A stretch of 35,890 nt of DNA, taken from positions 1 to 35,890 of the forward strand of contig CAZFLD010000045.1 of NCBI GenBank assembly GCA_964519835.1, read 5' to 3'. Shown piece by piece: positions 25,579 to 33,990 of this stretch (positions are counted from its first letter, which is position 1; every line of letters begins with the position of its first letter). The notes beneath the pieces were generated by a model. It searched no databases, was not told the DNA's origin, and was given only the letters and a program-made list of their open reading frames with translations. A program made the translations under genes and the position numbers. This DNA is from CAZFLD01 sp964519835. GTDB lineage: Bacteria > Spirochaetota > Spirochaetia > DSM-27196 > CAZFLD01.

Positions 25579-25593
25579 TAACATGGTATGTTA
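25579..25593. promoter_or_regulatory. ROK-repressor operator 3, perfect site
   Basis: TAACATGGTATGTTA, a perfect 6-3-6 inverted repeat between the divergent permease and glycosidase genes. It is the best of the three sites and would allow one repressor to control both operons. Confidence 0.75.
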
Positions 25594-25642
25594 ATGATAT
25601 GCGGAGATACAAAGTCTTGTCAATCACAACTCGGCTATACGC

Positions 25643-27688
25643 ATGGTAATCCCATTCCTTCCGCTCTCCGCACTGTTTCAACCTCCCCGGAAAGCGGCAT
25701 GGGTCGTAGAAAGACCGTTAATCTTCGCGGCAGCTTGGGAGCCACTCGTGTTTCGAGAGCGGGCCGGGTACGGGTTCGCCGATGAACGCGAATTCTATTA
25801 CGATCGCGAGTTCTCTGATCAAGTGTTTGATCGCCTGGCCGAGCAACGTTGCTCTCACATCGTCTTGCCGTTCGATAAAGGCTTCGGCCCGACTTACGCA
25901 CGGGACGAGTTGGATTTCCTGTTGAAGGTCGCTGAGCGGGCACGGAGTCACGGACTTCGCATCGGCCTGTACGTCCGATGCGATTACGTTGTCCCTGACA
26001 GCATTCGAGATGATTACCCCGACGTAGAGGAATGGCTGATCGCGGAAGGCACCTACGGGCCTCAACAAGAGTTTCGGCGAAAGATAGATTTCGCACATCC
26101 GGGGACCTACCGCCGCTTGGAGGACTCCGTCCGGCTGGCAGTTCGTGAGTTCGGCACCGACCTGATTCATCTCGATGGTCTTCACTTCGCGGGTCGACCC
26201 GAACACGGCGGCGGCAGCAGCTGCGCACTTTTGGCGTTCAGGGAGTGGCTTGGTTCGCAGACACTGCCCGCTTCAGTGAATCCAGATCGTGCCGGAATCC
26301 CGAGTCTGAGCAGAGAGAGTCTACCCTCCGTCGCCGTTGGGCCCGAGATAAAGCTATGGCACCGATTCCTGTGGGAATTTGAGGCCGCCGCAATCCGCCA
26401 CCTTCGCCACTTCATCTACCGACTCGATCCGGGCGTCGCCGTCACGGGAAATCCGTACTTCCTGAGTTGGGATGCCTACTACCGGCTTATGTCCCAACGC
26501 ATCGAGTGGTACTTCGACTGGCTCGACGGTGTTTGGCTTGAGGATCACGAGCATTTCTTCTTCGACAGGGCCAACAGGAAATTGCGCTCTCGACTGGCCG
26601 CCGTGTCCTACGCTCGAGAACATAAGTTGCCCGTATGCCAGTACCAATGGTGGCCGGACGATCGTCGTCTCGAGCCTTCACTTGCCTTTACGGCGGCGAG
26701 CAACGGACTGCACCTCTCCTGTACTGGATTCACTTTTCGGTACATGCCACATTTTACTTTGGGGCACGAGACCAAGACCCGCTTGGCGGCGTGGGCGGAG
26801 AGAGTCTACCCGAACATCGGCAATTGGGTTCCATGGGCAGAGGTGGCTGTGTTTCGCCATGCCGAGAGTCTAGCGTGGAATCACGGGATCCCCTGGCAGA
26901 GTTACCGTCGCATCACTGACCTTCTTTCCTCAATAAATGTGCCGTATAGAGTGGTCGACCACGCGCCGGAGACCACAAGCGACATTCGGGTCCTCATTCT
27001 GCCCGACTCAGAATGCGTTAGTCTTGACGAGTTTGCGCAGCTCTCGGCTTGGGTCGAGTCCGGGGGAGCCGTCGTCGTAACCCGACGAACCGCAACCCAT
27101 GACAAGAGCCGCGCTAGGCGGCCGCGGAGTCTCTTTGAACCTTGGTTTGACAAACAGATTGGCACTACGGCCTACAGCGTCTCATCGGCGTTGACGGACG
27201 AGTCGCGACCGCTACGGTGGTTTGCTTGGATATCGGAGGACTTTCCAGAGTACACGACCGATGAATTTGGAGATGCCTTCGCCGAAGTGCCAATGCTTGT
27301 GCGACGAGGAAGAGGCTCGGCTTCGTACTGGCCGGGGATTGTGCCCGATTCGGACGATCCAGATTTTACGAGTGCAATCCGGAGCATTGTCGGCCAATCC
27401 CGAGTGTCAGTCGATGGTCCGGACGAACTGCTGGTAATAGCAACGCAGCCACAGGTGCCGGACGGACGATACGCGCTCCACTTGCTAAACAGCGATCCGG
27501 AATCCGGGTCCATCGACATGCATGTTGTACTCGACAACCTAACGGTAGCCTTGGACGGCGTGCTCAGCCCGGACAGGCGGCAACCCGACGTTGAGTCCGA
27601 AGCCGGCGGAGTCCGAGTGACCAACCTTGATTGTTATGTTGTTCTCGTCTTGGACGAAGGCGACCCGAGTGACACCTCCCACAGATAG
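25643..27688 (+). CDS. Large TIM-barrel glycosidase-like protein with GH42-like domain
   Basis: 681 residues, no signal peptide. Residues ~30-390 look like a TIM barrel: HIVLPFDKGFGPTYARDELD, HGLRIGLYVRCDYV, TDLIHLDGLHFAG and DWLDGVWLEDHEHFFFD are strand-end motifs rich in acidic residues (Asp after HL, Glu-Asp after WL) that could be catalytic. Residues ~410-500 (ESLAWNHGIPWQSYRRITDL, VLILPDSECVSLDEFAQLSA, WVESGGAVVVTRR) match the amidotransferase-fold trimerisation domain of GH42-like enzymes. The rest is beta-rich. I cannot assign an established GH family. The start has no clear ribosome-binding site. The 3' end overlaps the convergent propeller gene by 55 bases. Confidence 0.7.
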   Translation: MVIPFLPLSALFQPPRKAAWVVERPLIFAAAWEPLVFRERAGYGFADEREFYYDREFSDQVFDRLAEQRCSHIVLPFDKGFGPTYARDELDFLLKVAERARSHGLRIGLYVRCDYVVPDSIRDDYPDVEEWLIAEGTYGPQQEFRRKIDFAHPGTYRRLEDSVRLAVREFGTDLIHLDGLHFAGRPEHGGGSSCALLAFREWLGSQTLPASVNPDRAGIPSLSRESLPSVAVGPEIKLWHRFLWEFEAAAIRHLRHFIYRLDPGVAVTGNPYFLSWDAYYRLMSQRIEWYFDWLDGVWLEDHEHFFFDRANRKLRSRLAAVSYAREHKLPVCQYQWWPDDRRLEPSLAFTAASNGLHLSCTGFTFRYMPHFTLGHETKTRLAAWAERVYPNIGNWVPWAEVAVFRHAESLAWNHGIPWQSYRRITDLLSSINVPYRVVDHAPETTSDIRVLILPDSECVSLDEFAQLSAWVESGGAVVVTRRTATHDKSRARRPRSLFEPWFDKQIGTTAYSVSSALTDESRPLRWFAWISEDFPEYTTDEFGDAFAEVPMLVRRGRGSASYWPGIVPDSDDPDFTSAIRSIVGQSRVSVDGPDELLVIATQPQVPDGRYALHLLNSDPESGSIDMHVVLDNLTVALDGVLSPDRRQPDVESEAGGVRVTNLDCYVVLVLDEGDPSDTSHR

Positions 27689-28881
27689 CTTGACCGAACA
27701 TGATTGTCGTTTTCCGCAAGGAAGATGGTGCCCGAGTTGCCCACCGCCAGTTCATGAATCCGCGCGGGCCTCTCTCCGAAAGTGTCTTCGATTGGTCCGA
27801 CAAAATCCACGTGCCCCGTCCCGACCTTCCACGAGAATAGGCGCGTGTTTCCGCTCATTCCGCCCGCTCCGTACACAGTCCCGTCCGAACCTACCGCAAG
27901 GGCCGGGAGCCTCCCTGAAGAGACAATGTGGCAGACTTTTTCGACGCGGCGATCAAAGGTATCGATTCGAGCCAAGACACCGGCGACCGTCCCCGCGTAG
28001 ATGTATCGACTGTTATCAAAACACATCGAGTCGCAGAAACCGTAGTCGACTTTATGACGGGTCTCTTCGACCACAAACTCGATACCGTCTTTGTCATCGG
28101 GGTTGGAGATAAGTTGGGTCCGGTCAGATTTGCGCGGCAGGCCGATAGGCCACCAATCAAAGGAGTCGTCATCTGGATCGTAGCTGAAAATACGAACCGG
28201 ATGATCGCTCAGCCTCTCGTCCCAAGCCCGGGTTTCTGCATAGGTTCCCCAGAGCCGTCCCGTAGAGTCGACCACTCCATTATGAGGCTGAGCGAGCATC
28301 AGAGAGTTGCCTACGTACGCCAGGACGCGGGTCGTCCGCGAATCGATATCATGGCGAAAAACAAACTCTGCTGGGTATGTGAATCCGTACAGGATACGGC
28401 GTCGAAAGTCCGCCGCGATCGATTGAACGTAGAGGTGCGGTACAGGTAACGCCAGTATATCGTATCGATCCTTTCCGGGATCGTATCGAACCAACTTGCC
28501 TCCCGCCGCCTCCCGCTGTTGATCCACATCATGGAGCAACGACGTTGCGAAGTATATCGATCCGTCGGCCGGATCCTTTAGGATCGTACGATGGATTTTG
28601 GAGTCGAAGGTATCGGTCCAGCGATCGGTCGCCAATGAGCGAAAGCTCGAGCCTTTCGGGTCGAACGCGTAGAGTAAGTCGCCGTCGAGGCTGTTGAGGC
28701 CACAGTAGAGGACGCCGCGCTCTGTATCCCATTTGAGTGCGTCAAAGCTGATCCAACCGTGAAACCACGTCCGATCTCCGGCCAAGTCACGGAAGTGCCA
28801 TTTGCCGGCGATTATATCGTTCCACCCATCGAGTCGAACATCTCTTAGTTTGTGAGAACGAACTATTCGCGGCCGTGTCAC
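27634..28881 (-). CDS. Beta-propeller protein of unknown function
   Basis: 415 residues with repeated four-strand blades: GVLYCGLNSLDGDLLYAFDP, GSIYFATSLL then GKLVRYDPGKDRYDILALP, RILYGFTYPAEFVFRHDI, GRLWGTYAE, IYAGTVAGVLARIDTFDRRV, GTVYGAGGMSGNTRLFSWKV and GTIFLAEND. This gives about seven blades. No signal peptide is seen. Propellers of this look include lyases and sugar-binding proteins, but I cannot choose. It starts at a GTG that overlaps the stop of a 51-codon gene (GTGA), so it depends on translation of that gene. It converges on the large glycosidase gene with a 55-base coding overlap. Confidence 0.7.
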   Translation of the reverse strand: MTRPRIVRSHKLRDVRLDGWNDIIAGKWHFRDLAGDRTWFHGWISFDALKWDTERGVLYCGLNSLDGDLLYAFDPKGSSFRSLATDRWTDTFDSKIHRTILKDPADGSIYFATSLLHDVDQQREAAGGKLVRYDPGKDRYDILALPVPHLYVQSIAADFRRRILYGFTYPAEFVFRHDIDSRTTRVLAYVGNSLMLAQPHNGVVDSTGRLWGTYAETRAWDERLSDHPVRIFSYDPDDDSFDWWPIGLPRKSDRTQLISNPDDKDGIEFVVEETRHKVDYGFCDSMCFDNSRYIYAGTVAGVLARIDTFDRRVEKVCHIVSSGRLPALAVGSDGTVYGAGGMSGNTRLFSWKVGTGHVDFVGPIEDTFGERPARIHELAVGNSGTIFLAENDNHVRSSYLWEVSLGSPSSKTRTT

Positions 28882-29033
28882 GTTTTTGCCAACGCGATCT
28901 CAAGAACGATATTGTTCTGGTTGCCGACGAGCCCCCAGGCCGCGAAGCCGCCCTCGCAGGCTGATAGCTCCCACAGAGCCGCGTGGTCGGGCGCCGGTAT
29001 GTGCGGTACCAAAAGCAGCTGTAGCGCTCTCAT
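28878..29033 (-). CDS. 51-residue unknown protein coupled to the propeller gene
   Basis: Starts at the ATG 29031-29033 behind a perfect GGAGGT (29038-29043), 4 bases away, the best ribosome-binding site in this part of the window. The product begins MRALQLLLVPHIPAP and contains HAALWELSACEGGFAAWGLV, ending EIALAKT. Its TGA overlaps the propeller GTG. The sequence looks protein-like rather than random (hydrophobic patches, one Cys, no long basic runs). I know no homologue. It may be a functional small protein or a translated leader for the propeller gene. Confidence 0.6.
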   Translation of the reverse strand: MRALQLLLVPHIPAPDHAALWELSACEGGFAAWGLVGNQNNIVLEIALAKT

Positions 29034-29181
29034 CGTTACCTCCATAGTGAAGCATACAGCAGGAGTGCCGATGCGGCGAGGTCCGCCACTGATTCCCGGC
29101 GAAGGGCGGGCGGGCAAGGGTAAACACTCGTATTCCCACTAACCTCTGAACGATCTTTGGGAACTCTGCTATCGCCTCTGC

Positions 29182-29502
29182 ATGACCACCGCAACCGAAG
29201 AGAGACAGGCTACTGCACTTCGCGAAGAGAACAAACAGCTACGCCGAAAGAATAACGTTTTGAAGACCGATGTCGTGTTCTGGAAGAGTTGCCACCAGGC
29301 GGCAGTCGGGCGCGAGGAGTCGCTAAAGTAGGTGCTTGCCAACAAGCAAGCACGAATCAAGTATCTGAACCGCCGGATATACAGGAAGAGAAGCGAGCGG
29401 TCGAAAAACAACCTCGAGAGAAACCCGGAAGACACAACGGCGGCGAAGGGAGAACAACAGCCGGGCTTCCCGATACCCGCCCTCGCCCTAATCGACCGTT
29501 GA
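29182..29502 (+). mobile_element. IS66-type transposase N-terminal relic
   Basis: A 106-codon frame, ATG at 29182 to TGA at 29500, with one internal TAG at 29329. It reads RQATALREENKQLRRKNNVL, FWKSCHQAAVGREESLK, stop, VLANKQARIKYLNRRIYRKR and SERSKNN. The coiled coil followed by RIYRKRSERS (usually LFGxKSE) is the start of IS66-family TnpC. The zinc ribbon and DDE domain are gone. It marks the right edge of the sugar island. Confidence 0.65.
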
Positions 29503-29542
29503 TCTCTAAGCCGAGCCGGGGTACGTTGGGTATGAGGTACCC

Positions 29543-30416
29543 GTGGGCACGATCATTCCATTTCCCGGCAGGCGCGGCAACTCGACGCCTGTGAATACGT
29601 CGCGGTTCCCGCGACTCTTTTTGAAAGACCTCGGACTCTCCGACGACCAGATCACGACTCTGGTTGGCGCCGATCACGAGGGACGCACGACGGTGTTCGA
29701 AGTGGCGCCGCGGCTACGACCGGCGGATCGCGACGCCGCGCCGGTACTGTCGCAAACAATGGCACTGCTCACCGCGGTGCGCGGCCGCGAGCCACTGCGC
29801 GCGACGGCCCACGGCAATCTGCCGGTGGTGGTTGTGAAAGAGTTGTTTGCGGGAATCTTTTCAGACGTCGAACCCGAGTTCACCCGGGTGAACCGTGAGA
29901 GTGATAGCTCGGTGCTTTCCAGGGTCCGTCGACTTTCGCAGAAGGCAGGCCTGCTTTTGTGTCGCAACAAGACCTTCCAGCTGACCAAGGCCGGGCGGAC
30001 GGCGCTGGACTCTGACGACTTTACCGAAATCTACCGGAGGCTGCTCGACGCCCACATGCGCGAGCCGCAGGCGATCGACCGGTTCGACCGAATTCCCGTG
30101 GGACGCGTGGTCGCGGAGACCGTTCCGCTACTTCTCTTCGCAGCTCGCGATACGACCGGCGAGTACCTTTACGAGGAAGACTTCAGCGGCCTCATCTGGG
30201 CGGTTCGCGACGACCTGTCGGCTGCCGGCGGAGCTCTGGACCAGGCGGTCCGCCTGCGATTCTTTGAGCGCTTCGGCGTTCACTTTGGGTTGTTCCAAGA
30301 AGGTCCGGCCTTTGATCCGCCGTTCGAGGTTCCCGTCGGTACGTTCTTCCCGCTTGCACGGTGGCGGCGGACGCCGTTATTCGATCGCGCCTTTTATTGG
30401 CACGTGCCGCCGCCGC
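29543..30416 (+). CDS. Uncharacterised winged-helix-like protein, 3' end at assembly gap
   Basis: About 291 residues, starting at a GTG with GAGG 6 bases upstream and running to the N block. The central part has LPVVVVKELFAGIF, SRVRRLSQKAGLLLCRNKTF and QLTKAGRTAL, a pattern of a winged-helix domain as in proteins annotated near SEC-C or pRiA4b ORF-3 families. The end RRTPLFDRAFYWHV looks like a natural C-terminus, so little may be missing. Function unknown. Confidence 0.65.
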
Positions 30417-30426
30417 NNNNNNNNNN
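30417..30426. other. Assembly gap of 10 N
   Basis: Ten N. The 14-mer CGTGCCGCCGCCGC ends the left side (30403-30416) and recurs at 30460-30473 on the right. The gap is therefore probably a repeat-limited contig join, and the true distance and reading frame across it are unknown. Confidence 0.95.
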
Positions 30427-31231
30427 GAGCACAAGCAAGGGTTCAACTCGGTATTCATGCGTGCCGCCGCCGCCCCTCGCGGTGCAACGGCCGGAAGCTG
30501 CGGCGGCAATCTGGATGTCTGAGGTGCATGATTCACCGTATCGGTTCGACGGCACGGAAGACTTCGTCGTCCGTTCTATCTGCCTTCGCGCCATCGAGCG
30601 CTGCCCAACGGAAGCGGATGGGTATGTGGTGCTCGCTCGTATCTACAACACTCGCCCCGAGCTCGCGCTCACCTTCGTCGACGCCGGCCTTGAGGCAACC
30701 ACCGGAACCGTCCCGGATGTACCGGCGGACGAGTCCCCGTGGCGCGACCATCTCTTTCGCGATGTCCTTCGGCTGCATTTCGTTCGTGCGGAACTCCTGC
30801 GAGACATGGGAAGGGTTTCCGAGGCATTTACGGAGTTCGAGGAGCTTCTCCGGATTGATCCGTTCGACGGGATTGGTGCGGCCGCGTACTATTTCAAGGG
30901 GCTTATGGAAGCCGGCGACTACGAGAAGGCGCAGCATCTGCTGGATCGCTTTCCTGAGGACCAATCGGCGCCCGCCCTGTGGAACTCGACGCTTACCGCG
31001 TACGCTCAAGGCGATAGGGAGCTCGCCGAGCATCGCCGCAACAATGCCGTGCAGGCCAACCCATATGTGCCCGAGCATCTTCTTTCCGATTCGCCCCCGC
31101 AAGCACCGCATTACTACGCTCCCGGCGGCGTGGAAGAAGCGCTCATCTATGTTGACCAATTCCACGGCCTTTGGAAGCGGATCCGCGGCGCCCGAGCCTG
31201 GTTGAGGAAACGGACCCCTCCTGGACCCTAA
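30427..31231 (+). CDS. TPR/ST7-like protein, 5' end at assembly gap
   Basis: About 260 readable residues after the gap. Motifs: DFVVRSICLRAIERCPTEAD, LARIYNTRPELALTFVDAGL, FVRAELLRDMGRVSEAFTEF, EELLRIDPFDGIGAAAYYFK and AVQANPYVPEHLL, ending with GGVEEALIYVDQFHGLWKRI. These are TPR helix pairs with the C-terminal PYVPEHLL and YY-x-PGG-x-EEA pattern I associate with ST7/TPR proteins. Although the frame is open through the gap, the two halves look like two neighbouring proteins rather than one. Confidence 0.65.
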
Positions 31232-31433
31232 GATGCCGTCCTGATCGTTGCTTCCGCGTCAAGCGCCAAAAAGGCGCCCTCGCCGTCGGAGGTGATCGCT
31301 GAGAGATTCTGAGGCCGGAGCCGCCCGCGTCACCGGAGTGACACCCGGGTTGTACGACTACAAGGCCAACGGGTTCGGCGTGATTGCCTGCTCCAACAAA
31401 TAAGCACTCAGGCTCCTCCGGGACCACGTCCGA
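31232..31433. other. Intergenic, possible C-terminal scrap
   Basis: No gene. A plus-strand frame near 31325-31402 reads TPGLYDYKANGFGVIACSNK before a stop, which looks like a protein tail, but no start or family is visible. Confidence 0.3.
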
Positions 31434-32555
31434 TTAACCGATCGCCAGGCGCCCCTGCGCCGCGTTTTCCGCCAACACCGCCGCGCCCACCACGTTGGCG
31501 TTGAGGCCGCGCTCGTCCACCACACTCGGACGCAGGTAGTTCATCAAACCGAATTTGCCAAGAAAGCGCTGGGTGCTCGGACCAAAGTAGGGAAGCGCGT
31601 AGCTCGGTCTGCCGCCGAGGCAGATTGGAACAGCTTCGGGGAGTCCGTCGGCAGTCGCCCGCTTTACCATGTAGCGCGTTGCGTGGGCAAGAATCTTTCC
31701 GTAGAGCCTGTCGGTGCTCACCGCCGCCTCCACTCGCATGCTCGAGAGCTTCGAGATGTATTTTCCCGCACGCACCGGGTCACTCATCTGATCGAGTTCT
31801 TCCATATCTAAGAAGCGCTCGTAGAAGTCGTCGTCGCCGACAACCGCGCGAAACAGTCGACGGCGACCGGGGCCGCTGAGGATGATTTCCGCACGAAGCG
31901 CATCGGGGTCGCCCCCGGGTCCTCGAAGCGCATCACGATTGCCATAAAACTCCTCGGCGAGATGCTGCTCGAGGCGCTCGTAGTTTGCCCCAACCTCTGC
32001 GAACACCTCACGAAGCATCATCTTGGCGAGTGGAATCGCGTAGCCGGGTTCGCTTGTTGGGTGCAGGTCAGCATCGTCCCCGGACCAGTCGATCGCCGGA
32101 TACATCACCCGCCCGTCTTTGGAAATCCACGCACCACCCCAGCCGCCGCCGAACACCCAGTACAAGAGCTCGATGCGTAGCACGCTCCACTCCGCGAGGC
32201 CGCCGGCGTTTGCATCGTTGTCGATGCCGACCGGCACGCCGTAATGGTCGGACAGCCGTGCCCGGATGTTGCGCCCCTTGAGGGCGGGAACATTCACGGC
32301 GAGCAGCATCGTACCGTCGGAGGCGAGGATCCCGGCGGACGCCACTCCGATGGCACGAAGACCGTGGTGCGTGAGCTGCTGCGCAGCCACGACGTTGTCG
32401 ATGCACTCCACAAGCGCCGCACGGTACTCGTCGAAGGTGGATCCGTAGTCGGAGACCGGAAGCTCGGCCTCGGCGAACTGCTCTGTGGGCGAGGTGCAAA
32501 GGGCAATCTTGGTACCCTGCCCCGCTCCGATGTCAATCGCGATGGTGTACTCCAT
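31434..32555 (-). CDS. Atypical ROK-fold sugar kinase
   Basis: 373 residues. N-terminal phosphate loop AIDIGAGQGTKIALC, then IGVASAGILASDGTMLLAVN and VPVGIDNDANAGGLAEW, with Asp as the catalytic base in the DNDANA motif typical of ROK kinases. The following glycine loop reads VFGGGWGGAWI, unlike the usual GTGIGGG. The CxCGxxGCxE zinc motif is missing, and there is no helix-turn-helix, so it is an enzyme rather than a repressor. It could phosphorylate an aminosugar for the nearby nag genes, but it lies outside the island and has no operator match. Confidence 0.75.
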   Translation of the reverse strand: MEYTIAIDIGAGQGTKIALCTSPTEQFAEAELPVSDYGSTFDEYRAALVECIDNVVAAQQLTHHGLRAIGVASAGILASDGTMLLAVNVPALKGRNIRARLSDHYGVPVGIDNDANAGGLAEWSVLRIELLYWVFGGGWGGAWISKDGRVMYPAIDWSGDDADLHPTSEPGYAIPLAKMMLREVFAEVGANYERLEQHLAEEFYGNRDALRGPGGDPDALRAEIILSGPGRRRLFRAVVGDDDFYERFLDMEELDQMSDPVRAGKYISKLSSMRVEAAVSTDRLYGKILAHATRYMVKRATADGLPEAVPICLGGRPSYALPYFGPSTQRFLGKFGLMNYLRPSVVDERGLNANVVGAAVLAENAAQGRLAIG

Positions 32556-32734
32556 GGTGTGTAGCTATTGTACGCCGCAGGGATAACCGGCGCTATGGGC
32601 CGGGCCAGGTGTCGCGTACAGCACAACCCGCTACACTCGACTCATGACAGATTCACCCCGCGCCTCCTCGCAACGCGCCGTCACGGAGTACGATTGCTGT
32701 TGAGCGGCGAAGCAACAGACAGAAGGAGCGCCTT

Positions 32735-33529
32735 ATGATCAAAGCGATAGTCGGTGACGTTCTCGGCTCGGTATACAAAGGGGTCCGGCTCAAAACCAAA
32801 GACTCTAACCTCTTTCATCTTCAAGGCCGACCGACCGACGACTCGGTGTTGACCTTGGCGGTGGCACAGGCAATTCTCGATGCGGACGGCGTGCCCAAGG
32901 TCGACAATTTCGCCGAGCGTCTTAGGGAATTCGGCGGGCTGTATCCGGGGGCGGGGTACGGTGGCAACTTCCTCCGGTGGGTGCGGAACAAGAGCATGGG
33001 GCCCTACAACAGCTGGGGCAACGGCTCGGCGATGCGCGCGAGTGCGATAGGATGGACGGCAAGCGCCCTTCCAACTCACAACCACCCCGAGGGCATCAAA
33101 GGCGCTCAGGCCGTCGCCCTTTTGGTGCTCCTAGCGCGGACCGGCTCCAAAAAGAAAGCGATTCGTGAGGAGATTTCCGAGCGATTCGAGTACAACGTGG
33201 ACCGAACGATAGATGAGATTCGACCGGACTACCAATTCGAGGTCGGTTGCCAACGCTCCGTACCGGAAGCGATCATCGCATTCCTGGATGCCACGGACTT
33301 CGAAGACGCCGTTCGAAACGCCGTCTCGCTTGGTGGCGACGCCGACACGCAGGCCTGTATTGCCGGAGCGATCGCCGGGGCGTTCTTTGGCATTCCCGAG
33401 TCCATTCTTGCATGGGTCATTCCGCGCCTCGACGGCCCGCAGCTTCGCATTCTCAAGGTCTTTGCGGGGCGCTACATGGCGTCGACCGGAGTCGTGGATG
33501 TGATGGCTCGCCTGGCCGGGCACACTTGA
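32735..33529 (+). CDS. ADP-ribosylglycohydrolase family protein
   Basis: 264 residues with AGAAGGAG before the ATG. DraG-type motifs: IVGDVLGSVYKG, PTDDSVLTLAVAQAIL (Thr-Asp-Asp metal ligands), YNSWGNGSAMRASAIGW, and LGGDADTQACIAGAIAGAFF (Asp-x-Asp-Thr). These coordinate two magnesium ions for removal of ADP-ribose from proteins, nucleic acids or small molecules. It stands alone, divergent from the ROK kinase gene. It may counter an ADP-ribosylating toxin, but none is encoded here. Confidence 0.9.
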   Translation: MIKAIVGDVLGSVYKGVRLKTKDSNLFHLQGRPTDDSVLTLAVAQAILDADGVPKVDNFAERLREFGGLYPGAGYGGNFLRWVRNKSMGPYNSWGNGSAMRASAIGWTASALPTHNHPEGIKGAQAVALLVLLARTGSKKKAIREEISERFEYNVDRTIDEIRPDYQFEVGCQRSVPEAIIAFLDATDFEDAVRNAVSLGGDADTQACIAGAIAGAFFGIPESILAWVIPRLDGPQLRILKVFAGRYMASTGVVDVMARLAGHT

Positions 33530-33625
33530 TGTCTGCCCTCGCCAAACCGGGCGCCTGCGGCAAAAGCGAGCTCGATCAGAACAGGTACACCGCGCTCTAC
33601 GAGCGGCGGCTCCTTTGCAGGAAGC

Positions 33626-33814
33626 ATGGCGAGCCAACTTCGTGACGCTATCCACTCGATACGGCAACAACACGCGACCGAGCTTGGTGGCATTAGCACC
33701 GTATGGTTCGATCCCGACAACAAATGTGAAATTGAGAAGGAAATCCAATCAGCCGAAGGGGAAGCGGCCATGACTGCTGATGAGACCCGCCGTTCGTTGG
33801 GCGTGTCTGGTTGA
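33626..33814 (+). CDS. Small protein coupled to a ParE-like frame
   Basis: 62 residues, reading LRDAIHSIRQQHATELGGIS and ending MTADETRRSLGVSG. Its TGA overlaps a TTG start of the ParE-like frame (TTGA). Position suggests an antitoxin, and the MTADETRRSLG tail resembles antitoxin C-termini, but the N-terminal part is not a family I know. It may be a chimera. Confidence 0.4.
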   Translation: MASQLRDAIHSIRQQHATELGGISTVWFDPDNKCEIEKEIQSAEGEAAMTADETRRSLGVSG

Positions 33815-33990
33815 GGGTTGTCTGGTCCAGACAGGCACATCGGGATCTACGGTCGATATTGGACTACATCGCCGTTGACTCTCCAGTCTTTGCTGCTCGC
33901 CAGATAGGGAGAATCCTTGAGACAGAATCTGTAATCGCTGCGTTCCCGCGCGCCGGACGACGGGTGCCTACCGTTGCCCCGTCACCTTAA
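33811..33990 (+). pseudogene. Truncated ParE/RelE-type toxin
   Basis: From the TTG at 33811: LRVVWSRQAHRDLRSILDYI, AVDSPVFAARQIGRILETES, VIAAFPRAGRRVP, then a foreign tail TVAPSP and a TAA. This is the N-terminal ~53 residues of a ParE-fold toxin; the last ~40 residues, including the conserved Arg-rich strands, are gone. The break falls where the broken parvulin gene begins on the other strand, so a deletion or insertion joined the two. Confidence 0.65.

Noticed and set aside
29543..31231. Single 562-residue fusion protein
   Set aside because: The frame crosses 10 N of unknown true length, and the two sides look like separate protein families.
31328..31343. GTCAC-CGGA-GTGAC dyad
   Set aside because: Short, isolated and inside what may be a coding scrap; no gene start nearby.
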